Source of the DNA: Wyeomyia smithii
Taxonomy: Eukaryota > Arthropoda > Insecta > Diptera > Culicidae
Reading direction: 5' to 3'
DNA: 64,000 nucleotides
Assembly (NCBI RefSeq): GCF_029784165.1
Contig: NC_073696.1
Coordinates: forward strand, 187,526,498-187,590,497
The notes below the pieces were generated by a model. The model made no database searches. It saw nothing but the letters and a program-made list of their open reading frames with translations, and was not told the DNA's origin. A program made the position numbers and the translations under genes. Shown here in pieces: positions 31,112-41,580 of this stretch (position 1 is the first letter of the stretch; each line of letters begins with the position of its first letter).

Positions 31112-32496
31112 TCTGGGCGGATGAACAAATGCCGAACGACTGGTTGGAAGGCCTCATATGTTCTATCTATAAGAAGGGCCATCGATTCGATTGTAGCAAC
31201 TATCGAGGGATAACGTTGCTCAACTCCGCATATAAAGTGCTCTCCCGTATCCTGTTCTTCAGATTGAGACAATTAAAGGAATCCTTTGTTGGCGAATACC
31301 AGGCTGGTTTTCGACAAGGGCGTTTCACGACGGATCAAATTTTCACCCTGCGACAGATCCTCGATAAGTTCCGGGAGTACAACTTATCGATTCACCATCT
31401 GTTTGTGGACTTCAGGGCGGCATACGACTCAGTGAAAAGAAACGAGCTGTGGCAGATCATGCTGGAACACGGTTTCCCTACGAAACTAATAAAGCTGAGT
31501 CTTATGACACTGGAGGGATCAAAATCGTGCGTGCGGATAGCTGGCGAGACATCAGCCGCGTTCGTAACGTTGGATGGGCTGAAGCAGGGGGATGCGCTCT
31601 CCAACCTACTGTTTAACATCGCTCTTGAGGGTGCAGTACGAAGAGCAAACGTCGAAAGAAACGGTACGATTATCACGAAATCTCGCATGCTTCTTGGTTT
31701 TGCGGACGACGTCGATATCATCGGTATCAACCGTAAGGCCGTGGAGGAGGCTTTCGTACCTTTTAAGAGAGAAGCAGCGAGATTGGGACTTGTCATTAAC
31801 TCTGCCAAAACGAAGTACATGGTAGCTGGCAGAGAGCGTGGGAGTCCCCGTGGTGTTGGTACTGAGGTGGAGATAGATGGGGAACGATTTGAAGTGGTTG
31901 ACGAATTCGTTTATCTTGGTACGCTTGTGACATGTGACAACGATATGAGCCGTGAAGTGAAACGACGAGTTGCAGCTGCGAACAGGGCTTTCTACGGACT
32001 GCGTAACCAGCTAAGGTCCCGTAGTTTGCAAACTCGCACAAAACTAGCGCTGTATAGAACGCTGATACTCCCGGTGGCCCTTTACGGACATGAAGCATGA
32101 ACGCTGAAGGAAGCTGATCGACGAGTGCTCGGAGTTTTTGAGCGTAAAGTTCTGCGATCGATACTTGGCGGTAAACTTGAAGACGGAGTGTGGCGCAGAC
32201 GCATGAATCACGAGTTGTACCAGGTATACAAACATGTTGATATAGTGAAAGTAATACAGCGGGGCAGGCTTCAGTGGGCTGGACATGTAGCCTGGATGCC
32301 TGACGAGAGAGCCGCCAAAACTATCTTCAGTAGAGAACCAGGAAGAGGCCGTCGACTCCGTGGTAGGCCTCGCACGCGGTGGATGTGCGCGGTGGAAGAA
32401 GATGCACGATCTGCTGGTGTACGGGGAGACTGGAGAACGGCTGCCCAAGACAGAAGAAGCTGTACATCTCTAATTCGTTCGGCCCTGGACCGGTGA
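31112..32496 (+). pseudogene. RTE copy D reverse transcriptase, one nonsense codon
   Basis: All main reverse transcriptase blocks are present: ICSIYKKGHRFDCSNYRGIT (fingers), HLFVDFRAAYDSVKRNELWQ (box A), GLKQGDALSNLLFNIALEG (box B), LGFADDVDIIG (box C with both catalytic aspartates near 31,700) and VVDEFVYLGTLVTCDNDMSR (thumb). The only stop is TGA at 32,098-32,100 in HEA-TLKEADRRVLG, where other copies have tryptophan, so TGG to TGA is likely. The frame then runs to the C-terminus at 32,496 (RRRMNHELYQVYK and LQWAGHVAWMPD included). Confidence 0.85.
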
Positions 32497-32829
32497 ACGG
32501 TCCGTTAGCCAAAAAAGTAAGTAAGTGAAGTAAGTAGATCTAGATCTGGTTCACAAGGAAGGGGTATTCGATATCATCTTACGTGAGAAATAAAACATGA
32601 AAATCAGCAGAGTTGTGTGCAAGACCACGACCACAAGGATTATGATTAATAGGTATGAAACTGGGTGCAAAAAAGCCAGACCATTTTTTGCGGAAAACAG
32701 AATAATGAAATGTGAAACTATTGGGAATTACTAGCATTTCCTGAGACTTAATATGCAAGTTCAACAGTTGACGCTTACAGCAAAACATAAACAAAAATGA
32801 ATTTTGTTTTGAACTGCTTCAAGCGACAA

Positions 32830-33775
32830 CGACAGACGTGCTTGACGATCGTCTTAATTTACTTAGTTCGTGTGTGCAAGTTATAAAACAGTTGCTATTT
32901 TTTACCCGGTCCCGCTATCTTTAACACCAGAAAGAGTGCAATCCGCTTTTCGCTTTCAAAGGCAACGCGGTTTAGTGTGGCTGAATCGTGCTCGTGGCTG
33001 CCCGAAGCCAAATTGATCACTGGTGATCGGTGCTGTACAACACTGTGGTAGTACGCAAAGGAAAAAAGAAAAGGTAACGTGATTCTTGTCCCACTGCATT
33101 AGTGCACTATTTTGAGCGCAATGGAAATGGATTCCTCACCCCCAGTCTCTGCGTTCTAAATCTTCAGGCTCACTCACTGTATATTTGCTGCCAAAAGCAG
33201 GACCGAAATCGGATTCTTTGAATATTTTACAGATCTCGAAGTCCCTGAGTCCTCACATTATAAGGTCGTGACCGAAATTCCAAAAGTCAGGCCAAACAAG
33301 CTCTTGTTGTGTAGTGATCATTGAGCTGAAGCAGGCCTACGAGTTAATTAGGTCTGAGCTCTTTACACGTGAGTTTCGTGTGTATGTCCCCGCACGAGAT
33401 GTAGAGATTGGCGGCGAAGTGAACAGATTCGGTCTGTCTTTCGAGAGCATTTTGGAAAGCGGTAAAGGCTTTTCAGGAATCCAGTTTTTCCTTATGTGAA
33501 GATATTTGACTGTAAGCAACTGTGATCCGTGTCGATCATCGGTGATAAGAAGGTCTAAACGCCATCAGACTCGTTTTGCCTTTTTTTTTCGCCAGATCAG
33601 CGTTGTCAGCCTACATCTCGATTCTCGAACTGCCTCAGTTGTAAACAGTTAGGTCACACAGCCGCCTACTGCTGCAATAAGACACGATTCGGCAAGTGCG
33701 TGGAGAATTATGCTGAGGATTCCTGCAGTAGCATTACTAAAAAATGCATATACCGCGGGGCCTGCACGGTGTACA
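32830..33775 (+). pseudogene. Decayed 5' end and ORF1 of an I-type element
   Basis: Plus-strand sequence resembles the 5' UTR and ORF1 of the I element at 47-53 kb. Recognisable parts are YTV..LPKAGPKS-like text near 33,180, RSELFTREFRVYVPARDVEI near 33,360 and the zinc knuckle CLNCKQLGHTAAYC near 33,635. Frameshifts and deletions are numerous. The copy ends near 33,775, where the foldback element begins. Confidence 0.7.
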
Positions 33776-33789
33776 TTAGAGTGGCAAAC

Positions 33790-35355
33790 AAAATCGAATT
33801 TTCGAATTTCATTTAGAAGTAGTGCTCAAAAGTTTCGTCTTCTCGGAAACAGCACCAATGCAAAATTTCAGTGTGCCTCGACACAGAAATAACGATTAAA
33901 ATAAGCGCAGGTAGTAGTTTATGAAAATGTCGATTTCGAAAATAAATTTCAATGCTAAATGTCTTAGAAATGCATGAAAGATCAAGATCTCGTGTTATCT
34001 CAAAATACAAATTTTCGAAAAAAATCGACTTTCTGAGACATAGAAAGTTTTGGGCTGGGAATTTTCGTTATTTCAAAAATTTATAAGTCCGAGAAAGTCA
34101 ATTTTTTGCGAAATAACACCAGATTTCGATGTTTCATACATTTCTGTGACTTTTGGCATTGAAAAAATTCAATATCGTTATTTTCATTAACTACTACCTG
34201 GGCTTTTTATTCGGTATTTTTCATCGAGGCACGTCTTCTCAAATTCCGATTGAGCTGAAATTTTTTATGGTACCCTTTCCGAGAAGGGGTTTGCAATATT
34301 TCCGGGAATTGATTTTCCAGGAAACGGGAAAGAAAAATCTCAATTCCCGGGAACCGTAAATGGAGTAAAAAATTTAGCAAAAATGAAATTGCAAATAATG
34401 TTTATTAATAAAAAGTACCAAACAATTTTTACAATTTCATTATCATTCGCGTGAAAAACGAATCACAAAACAAACTCATTCAAATTTACATCAGAGCCTA
34501 TTCTTTTATCAAATATATTTGCTATGTCATCACATGATGCGAGTTATTTTCAAAAAATAAACTGGATAATATATCATTGGTATAACAAACCCTTTTGAAA
34601 TTGGTATCACAATTGATTAGAAAGTAGTATTCCGTGTAAAGAATTTTGATTGTTCAACTAAAACGTTATTTGGCCTCGATTGAAACAAACGGGAAGGAAA
34701 TAATAGAATAATTAATAATCAGTTCAATACGACTCTAAATAGGTAAGTTTTTTTTGGACATCTGAATGTCTACGTAATTTATCTCAATGATAGTTTTTCG
34801 TGTGAGATCGCAGCCACGACCCAAAATACGCTGACTGAGTTTCATTAAATTATTTATTTCTGGTCGCATTGATTCACGGGTTCCAAATTTTCTTTATCAA
34901 TTTAATTCAATTTTCATCAATGAACAAAGAATGGAATTGCTATTCGCTCAGTGGTGAACTAACTAAGCAAATATTTGTCTAATTTTTCGTTTACTGAATT
35001 AGAAAGCAAATATTTTCGACAAATAACCGAAGCAAATAAATTGACAGTACACGGCAAGTAAATATTGACCGTCGTTTCAAGGAAATATTTACTTCGTATA
35101 ATGCCCACTTTAAAATTGCTATACACTTTTAAGACGTTAGGTTCGTGTTTTGATAGTATATTAAATTTCATTGCAAAACTGTATGGGAAACTATATTAAA
35201 TCTAGCGAAATTTTTTGAACAGCTCGGAAATCCTGGTATCCCGGGAATCAATATTTCTGTTCCCGGGAAAAGGTTATTCCCGGGAAATCGTTCCCGTCAT
35301 TGCAAACCCTAACCCCTACTTCTAAGCGACATTCGTAGATCAAAATTTTTCATTA
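33790..35355. mobile_element. Foldback element with arms of about 250 bp, split by a hAT-like insert
   Basis: The left arm (33,790-34,045) reads TTAGAAGTAGTGCTC, CTTCTCGGAAA, AGGTAGTAGTTTATGAAAAT and AATGCTAAATGTCTTAGAAA. The reverse complement of 34,055-34,286 gives the same blocks in the same order, and the outermost part of the right arm resumes at 35,312-35,355 after a 1.02-kb insert. A further direct copy of the inner unit lies at 35,396-35,470. No coding capacity. Confidence 0.65.
34287..35309. mobile_element. hAT-like non-autonomous element with GGGTTTGCAAT ends
   Basis: The ends read GGGTTTGCAATATTTCCGGG (left) and, in reverse complement, GGGTTTGCAATGACGGGAAC (right), each followed by more CCCGGGAA motifs. 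The interior is AT-rich without a transposase. Insertion in the foldback's right arm is shown by the arm resuming on the other side. An 8-bp duplication expected for hAT was not found. Confidence 0.5.
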
Positions 35356-35359
35356 CAGT

Positions 35360-35914
35360 CTATTAGCTTCAAGCACGAAAATTTTCTTAGTCCCAGAAAG
35401 TCGAATTAAAAAAAAATCGAAATAACACATCATCTCGATGTTCCATGCGTTTCTAAGACATTTAGCATCAACAAATAATTTTCAATGTACTTGATTCAAT
35501 TAAAAATTCAGCATTTCCCACAAAAAAATTTTCACAAAATTTAACTTTATTAATTCAACTTAGCAGAAAGCACTACTTCTCTACAATATTTCTTTTGGGT
35601 CAAAATAGTTTCGATCACGTTTTTGCTAGGTGTGGTACGGTTTGTTTAATCGGTATGACGTCTTCAGTGAAGTTGAATATGATAATTCTATCTTTCCTAA
35701 AAAAGGCATTCACCGTGGAAAAAAAAATTCTGCAAAATCAAATAAAAATGAATTAAAAAAAATAAATTATTTCAACAGATTGGCTAAACATTAATGGAAT
35801 TGAGCTTGAGCTTGAGCTCGACGACTGCACATTTCGTAGTTGCTCCGCCGTGATCGATCTAAACTAGTGAAGTTGCATAATGAACCACGTACGGCTACTT
35901 GTGATTAGTTTGCC
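35360..35914. other. AT-rich DNA with a motif shared with 55.3 kb
   Basis: ACGGTTTGTTTAATCGGTATGAC.TCTTCAG near 35,636 resembles ACGGTTTGTTTAATCTGTGTGAC.TCTTCAG near 55,298, suggesting one more dispersed element. GAGCTTGAGCTTGAGCTCGA near 35,803 is a simple repeat. Confidence 0.4.
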
Positions 35915-36640
35915 TGCCGGAGACCGAGTTTACCTCTGCATCTCCACGACTGCGACTGAAAGGAATTATTGTGTCACCGTGGTATGTGACGGAATCGAAC
36001 AATGTTACAAGCGAAGTTAACTCATTACAAAGACGAACGACGAGTATATTTTATTACAAAAACCGCGACTCTTTGCGTGCAGTGCGAGCAAAAACCATCC
36101 GTCACCCGAAATATCCAAGTATTCAAATAATTTCCTGCTGCCAATCCCGAATGCCTTCAATAAATCAAAGGCACTTCGGCTGACGCGGTTCGTTGAGAGG
36201 TATCCATTGCTTAGTCTTCAAATTAATCGCGGTATTTTTCGACTAAACGAAACCTACTCCGATTCGCGACTCGTCTATGAAACAACACGCGAGTCATCTC
36301 CAGTTAAAAGATTAGACCAAGATCGAGTTTATCTCTGCATTTCCACGACTGCGGCAGAAAGGGAATTTTGTTTTAATCGAACGATGTTGCGCGAAGCTTA
36401 CTAATTACGAAAACGAACATTGAGTATTTTTCATGTCAAACACCGCGATCCTATGCGACCGACATGAATGAAAATCATCCACTCAATCATAACGAAGCAT
36501 CTAAGTACATTTAAATAATGATCTATTACCATCGACCGCATAATTATTAGATTATTCACAATATTTATCTACCGAACAAAGCCTACTCCGAATTGCGACT
36601 TGCTTATGAAGAAGCCACGAACGGGCGGTCTCCGGGTCAC
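35915..36640. repeat. Two diverged tandem units of about 330-400 bp
   Basis: GA.CGAGTTTA.CTCTGCAT, then CCACGACTGCG, then GAACGA.GAGTAT, then AAATAAT recur in order, the second set starting about 400 bases after the first (35,922 and 36,321). The CCTACTCCGA..TGCGACT block recurs near 36,253 and 36,582, about 330 apart, so one unit has a deletion. Confidence 0.6.
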
Positions 36641-37029
36641 CGTGAGGCATGAATGAATATCTGGTAATCCTCGCGAAGTCACTACACTCCGAAACATCTT
36701 TCTCGGGATGCATTATTTTTTGGAAAGACAAGTTGTAGATACTTTGCCGAAAAAGTAACTCCGATCAAATAAACCGTTTTGATTCTAAAAGTGTTTGTAA
36801 TCATCAATACAAATTTTTCATACACCTTTCTCAAGAATTTGCCGTGAGTCAAAAAGAATTCTAAGCCTAAAATGACATTATTAGCCCATATCTATATCAT
36901 TAACCTATCTGTGCAATATTTTAGCATTCATTCGCATAAAAATTAAAAATATATTTAAATTAGGACATTTTATATGGAATCGCTCTGAAGTAAAAGACAA
37001 ATGCAAGTTGTTAGTCGAAGTTATCTTTT

Positions 37030-39200
37030 TCTTCTATACGTATAAAAATGCAGTCCGGTCTGTCTGTCTGTCTGTCAGTCTGATCCATATAGGCTCGAAA
37101 ACTACCGAACCAATCGACGTAAAAATTTGTGTGTAGGGGTTTTTGGTGACAAGAAAGGTTCCTATGATGGTTTGAGACCCCTCCCTCCTCTGGAAGAGAG
37201 GGGTCCCGTACAAATGAAACACAAATTTCTGCACATCTCAAAAACTAACCAAGTAAATGGAACCAAATTTGGCATGTGAATGTTTTTAGGGTTAACAAAT
37301 ATGTCCATAATGGTTTGACATCCCTCCCTCTTCCGTAAAGGAGGAGTCCCATACAAAAAAACATAAATTTGGCACAAGTCGAAAACCAATCAAGCAAATA
37401 CAACCAAATTTGCATATGGATGGTTTTAGGGGTAGCAAATAAGTCCATGATGGTTCGACACCCCTCCCTCTTCTGGAAGAGAGGGGTCCAATACAAACTA
37501 AACACAAATTTCTGCACATCTGGAGAAATAATCAAGTAAATGAAACCAAATTTGACATGTGGAGGTTTTCGGAAGCAAACAATATTTTTATGGTGGTTTG
37601 GTACCCATCCACCTCTTATACAAATCAAACTCAAATTGCTATTATGGTTTGACACTCCTTTGTACTCTAGAAGGGGAGAGATACTTCAATTTTTTTTCCG
37701 AAAAACAGCCTGAAATGATCGGGGTGATGCACAGGAGCCACAAATCGACTCATGACGCCATTTTTAAATTTAGGATGAAAACTTCCAGTTTCTGGAAAAC
37801 ATCCGAACATGACCGAATAACTCCTGATATGGGTGTTTCCGGAAACATAATGACGCTCAGATGCCAGAAATTGTCTCTAAATGCCATTTTGAAACCCAAG
37901 ATGTCGACTTCCGGTTTCTGAATAACAACGAAAAGTGGTCAAATACAACCCAATATTGGTATTCCCGAAATTGTAAGGCCCAAATTCGATCTCAGACAAC
38001 ATTCTGAATTGTAAGATGGCAACTTCCGGTTTCTGGGAAACAATTGAAAATGACCAAATACCACCCAATATGGGTGTTTCTTGAACCAGAATGACGCTCA
38101 GAGGTCAGAAATTGTCTGCAAATACCATTTTAAAATCCATGATGGCGACTTCCGGTTTCTGAAAAACAACGGAAAGTGACCAAATACCACCCAAATACCT
38201 ACTTCCGGAATCGTAATGATTCACTGAAGCCACAAACCGACCTCAGACAACATTTTGAATTGTAAGATGGCAACTTTCGGTTTCTAGAAAACAGTCACAA
38301 ATGGCCGGTCTCCACCCAATATGATTATTTCCGGAACCAGAATGATGCACAGGAGCCAGAAATCGATCACAGGCACCATTTTAGTTCGAATATGGAGACT
38401 TTCGGTCTCTGGAAAACAGCCGAAAATGACCAAATACCATCTAATATGGGTGTATCTTAAGGCATAATGACGCTCCGAGACCAGAAATTGCTTCCAGCGA
38501 CATTTTGGAATCCAAGATGACTTTAGGTTTCTGGAAAATAGCATGAAGTGACCAAATACCACCCAATATGCGTAATCTCAGAAACCAGAATGATGCAAGG
38601 AGCTGAAAATCGACCTCAGACATCATCAATTCAAATTGTAATATGGCAACTTCTTGACTTCCTCTTAACAAAAAATAAGTCTTATTAATAAAACTGGCCA
38701 GAAGGACGCACGACGAAACTTCTCCAGGGAATTATAATTGGTGATATTTGGCAAGAGGAACGAGTATCGGTATTGTAGAACAGTAAGCGTGTAAGGAACA
38801 GTAGCACTGATGAACAATACTAATAAGCATACCACTTCTCAATAGCGGTATTGCTATTAACAGAAGTGCGGGATACAGCAGACACCTGGGCATATCTCAC
38901 AATAGATCTACGATACTGGTCGCAGTGAGGAAGTCCATACAGGAAAAAAAATGGCAACTTCTGGGATACAGCCGAAAATACTACTCAATATGAATATGTC
39001 CTTAATCGAGATGATGCATAGAAGCCAAACATTGCCAACAAAACGGCCAAAATATTTGAATACCACCCAACATGAGTATTTCTGGAATCAGATTGATGCC
39101 TAAAAACAGCTGAATATGACCGAATACCGAATTTCCTGAATCGAGGTGATGTACAGAAGCCAAAAGGCGAGGATGTTGTCATTCCGGTACAATCAATCAA
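37030..39200. repeat. TCTGTC-headed composite minisatellite block, copy 1
   Basis: After TCTGTCTGTCTGTCTGTCAG near 37,060, units of about 105-120 bp repeat with ACCAAATTTGGCATGTG, CACCCCTCCCTCTTCTGGAA and AAACACAAATTTCTGCACAT. From about 37,700 a different set of about 110-bp units follows, with ACCAAATACCACCCAATATG, GGTGTTTC and GGCGACTTCCGGTTTCTGGA. The same two sets in the same order form the block at 60,690-61,950. A SINE-like element is inserted at 38,655-38,950. Several open frames cross the block only because the unit length is near a multiple of three. Confidence 0.8.
38655..38950 (+). mobile_element. SINE-like copy B, 5'-truncated, with 12-bp duplication
   Basis: ATGGCAACTTCT flanks it exactly at 38,643-38,654 and 38,951-38,962, within the minisatellite whose units contain that sequence once. 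The body matches copy A at 2,496-2,762 (AAACTTCTCCAGGGAATTAT, CTCAATAGCGGT.TTGCTA, GATACTGGTCGC) with an additional stretch near 38,865-38,905. It ends in a short A run. These are hallmarks of LINE-driven retroposition. Confidence 0.8.
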
Positions 39201-39204
39201 TTCA

Positions 39205-41440
39205 AACGATTTGTCTTGTCAAACGAGCGAAAGGCAGAAAATTCTGCGTTACTAAATTCATGCATGAAAAACTTCGATTTTGGAATGTGATGAAATAAAA
39301 AAATTAATGGTGTAAAAAAATTATGGTGGAAAAAAATATATTGTTTGGTTAACTGAGCGAAATAATTCAAATCAATTCAAAATGGCACAAAATGTAAAAG
39401 AACGAATGATACCTAATATTTAATCAAGAATACAACAAGTACAGCGGCGAAATATCCAACAAAATTCTTGAAACAACGCGATATACTGGTTTTCAACTTT
39501 ACTGATCCAACAATCCAATCGCAGTTATTACAAACGCCATGAGACGAGAAAAAAAACAATAGAAGAACATACAACAAATTTTGAATGTAGCACCAAAACA
39601 TGGCTTCACTTTAATACAGTAACAGAAGTATGATATTGTGAATTCAATTCACTGAAACATGCTACAAAGCAAACTGCACCATATCAGCAGCAAGTTCCAG
39701 TTCTACATAATCTACTAAAATATTCATAACCAATTTCTTACGCATACCAAAGGTAATCCAAGTACTTCACTTTTCCTGTGCAAATGCGAAAATGTAACAA
39801 TCGCGAGCAAAGAAAACGCATTCGTTCGAGCTAAAGGTAGTACCATAGCATCCGATAAAAAGAACCGAATCAATTAAAATAAATCAGTATTAAAAACTCA
39901 ATTCCACTTTCAACTGGGTAGCTTTATTTTATCTGCACGTAAGCACAGTTTCATTACTTTGCTAGCATTCTGCACTCTACGACTGCCCTCGTAGATCTGC
40001 ATAAGTCTGCTGAGGTACAATATATCCATAGGTTCTGTACCGTTAGAGTTGTAATGACGGTAAACCTCTTTCTACCGTTCGTAGACACTGCTAAAATCGA
40101 GATGGAAATTGTACGGATAGGATTTGCATTTCCAACGTATTCGAGTTCAGTGCTTCCTCACTCTGTAAAAGTTTATTGCCGGCAGTTGAGGTCATTGAGA
40201 ATTCAATTCGTCAATCGAGCGACTATCTGATAGTAAAACTATTGGTAAAAATATCCAAGCGATGTCTCTTTCTGATACTGTTTTGTGATCACTTGTTATA
40301 GTTTACCTATAAGTTAGTTCTAACGACCGTACGGATGGGGCCACTCCTGTATCGATGGATAGAGCCCGATAGATCGAACAACAAAGCAAATGCTATCTTA
40401 ATCCGAATGGAACGAACGCCCACTCGAACGTTTTTAAAATGCCGACATATTTAAAAGCATGCTGACACATAAAAAAACACGATGCTTATTAATTGTGACT
40501 GTGTAAAGTACATATTGTTCCACATATACATTTGGCTCATCACGCATTGATATACTAGTTCCAGTCAGAACGACTGATGAATTCATTATAATAATGGAAA
40601 TTGAAATGTACAGTGATAGCCATCATTTTAATCATAGTTTTATCCGTGAGCCGGAAATTGAATTTTTTTCCCGCTCGATATATTGATACCGTCCAACAGT
40701 CATTCTGATTCAATCAACCAGTCCTAACAGTTGTCGAAAATGATTGAGTGAACTGATTTGGCTGTGCGGAAATGAAAAATATGTCGAAGGCCATTGATGG
40801 CTACGATTGTCTCTGTATTAATCCTTCCCAAGATAATCCAAATGCGCTTGATAGCACGTCGATCTGATTTTCCTTTCGACGTACTATTGGCAATCATATA
40901 CTGATCTATATTTTTTGGATTAGTATGAGATTTTTATTTAAGCCTATGAAAAACTATATGCTGATTTTGATGATGATGATGGTCCCGCCACATACCCCTA
41001 CAAAGGTTTGAGCTGGACGATTTATCTATAGATAATTAATGTAGTCACATTTAAATCAGTTATACAAAAAAAAACGAACTGATTTTACCTCCAGATATAA
41101 ATTTCTTCAAAAACTGATTACTTGATTCACATCGGTAAGAATGTGAAGAGCTATAGAGCTACACAAAACTAGCACAGGGTTTTCATGACCTTCAGCCAGA
41201 CTAACCACAACTACTTCATGATTTTTCTCTAAGCATTGTTAAAGAATCCATTTATATCTGAATTCCGCGCGCGAGGCTCAAACTTATGTAGTCACTTTCT
41301 ATTATTTTTTAAAGCTACAACAACATAAAGGAAAAAATCCATCATCACCACCGTGACGAACACAGTAGTTTTTGTTATTACATTACATATTAAAAAAGAT
41401 CTAATATAAAATATGAATAAAATTTTACAACACAATCAGA
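39205..41440. other. Long stretch without recognised features
   Basis: AT-rich DNA with no clear coding pattern. A GATGATGATGATGG simple repeat lies near 40,970. No element ends were seen. Confidence 0.45.
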
Positions 41441-41580
41441 TCCGTTCGTAAAAACTTCGTCAGTTACATTCTTCAATAGAACAATAAATAAATAGATAGG
41501 TTCCAAAAATAAATAGTTCATCCAAAATAAATCCGTTATTTAAACTTCGTCAGATAAACTCTCGTCATTTTATAAAAGTT

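Larger units (their letters stand above)
30416..32535 (+). mobile_element. RTE-clade retrotransposon copy D, young 5'-truncated insertion
   Basis: The insertion is bracketed by a perfect 12-bp duplication AGATCTAGATCT at 30,404-30,415 and 32,536-32,547. The element starts inside the coding region, just after the endonuclease, and ends in a GTAAGTAAGTGAAGTAAGTA tail. The plus-strand coding region is largely open, with few lesions, so this is the youngest RTE in the window. A copy of the same subfamily lies at 63.3-64 kb on the other strand. Confidence 0.9.

Noticed and set aside
37011..38671. Several open frames of 60-136 codons
   Set aside because: They arise from minisatellite units and repeat the same peptide text; they are not genes.
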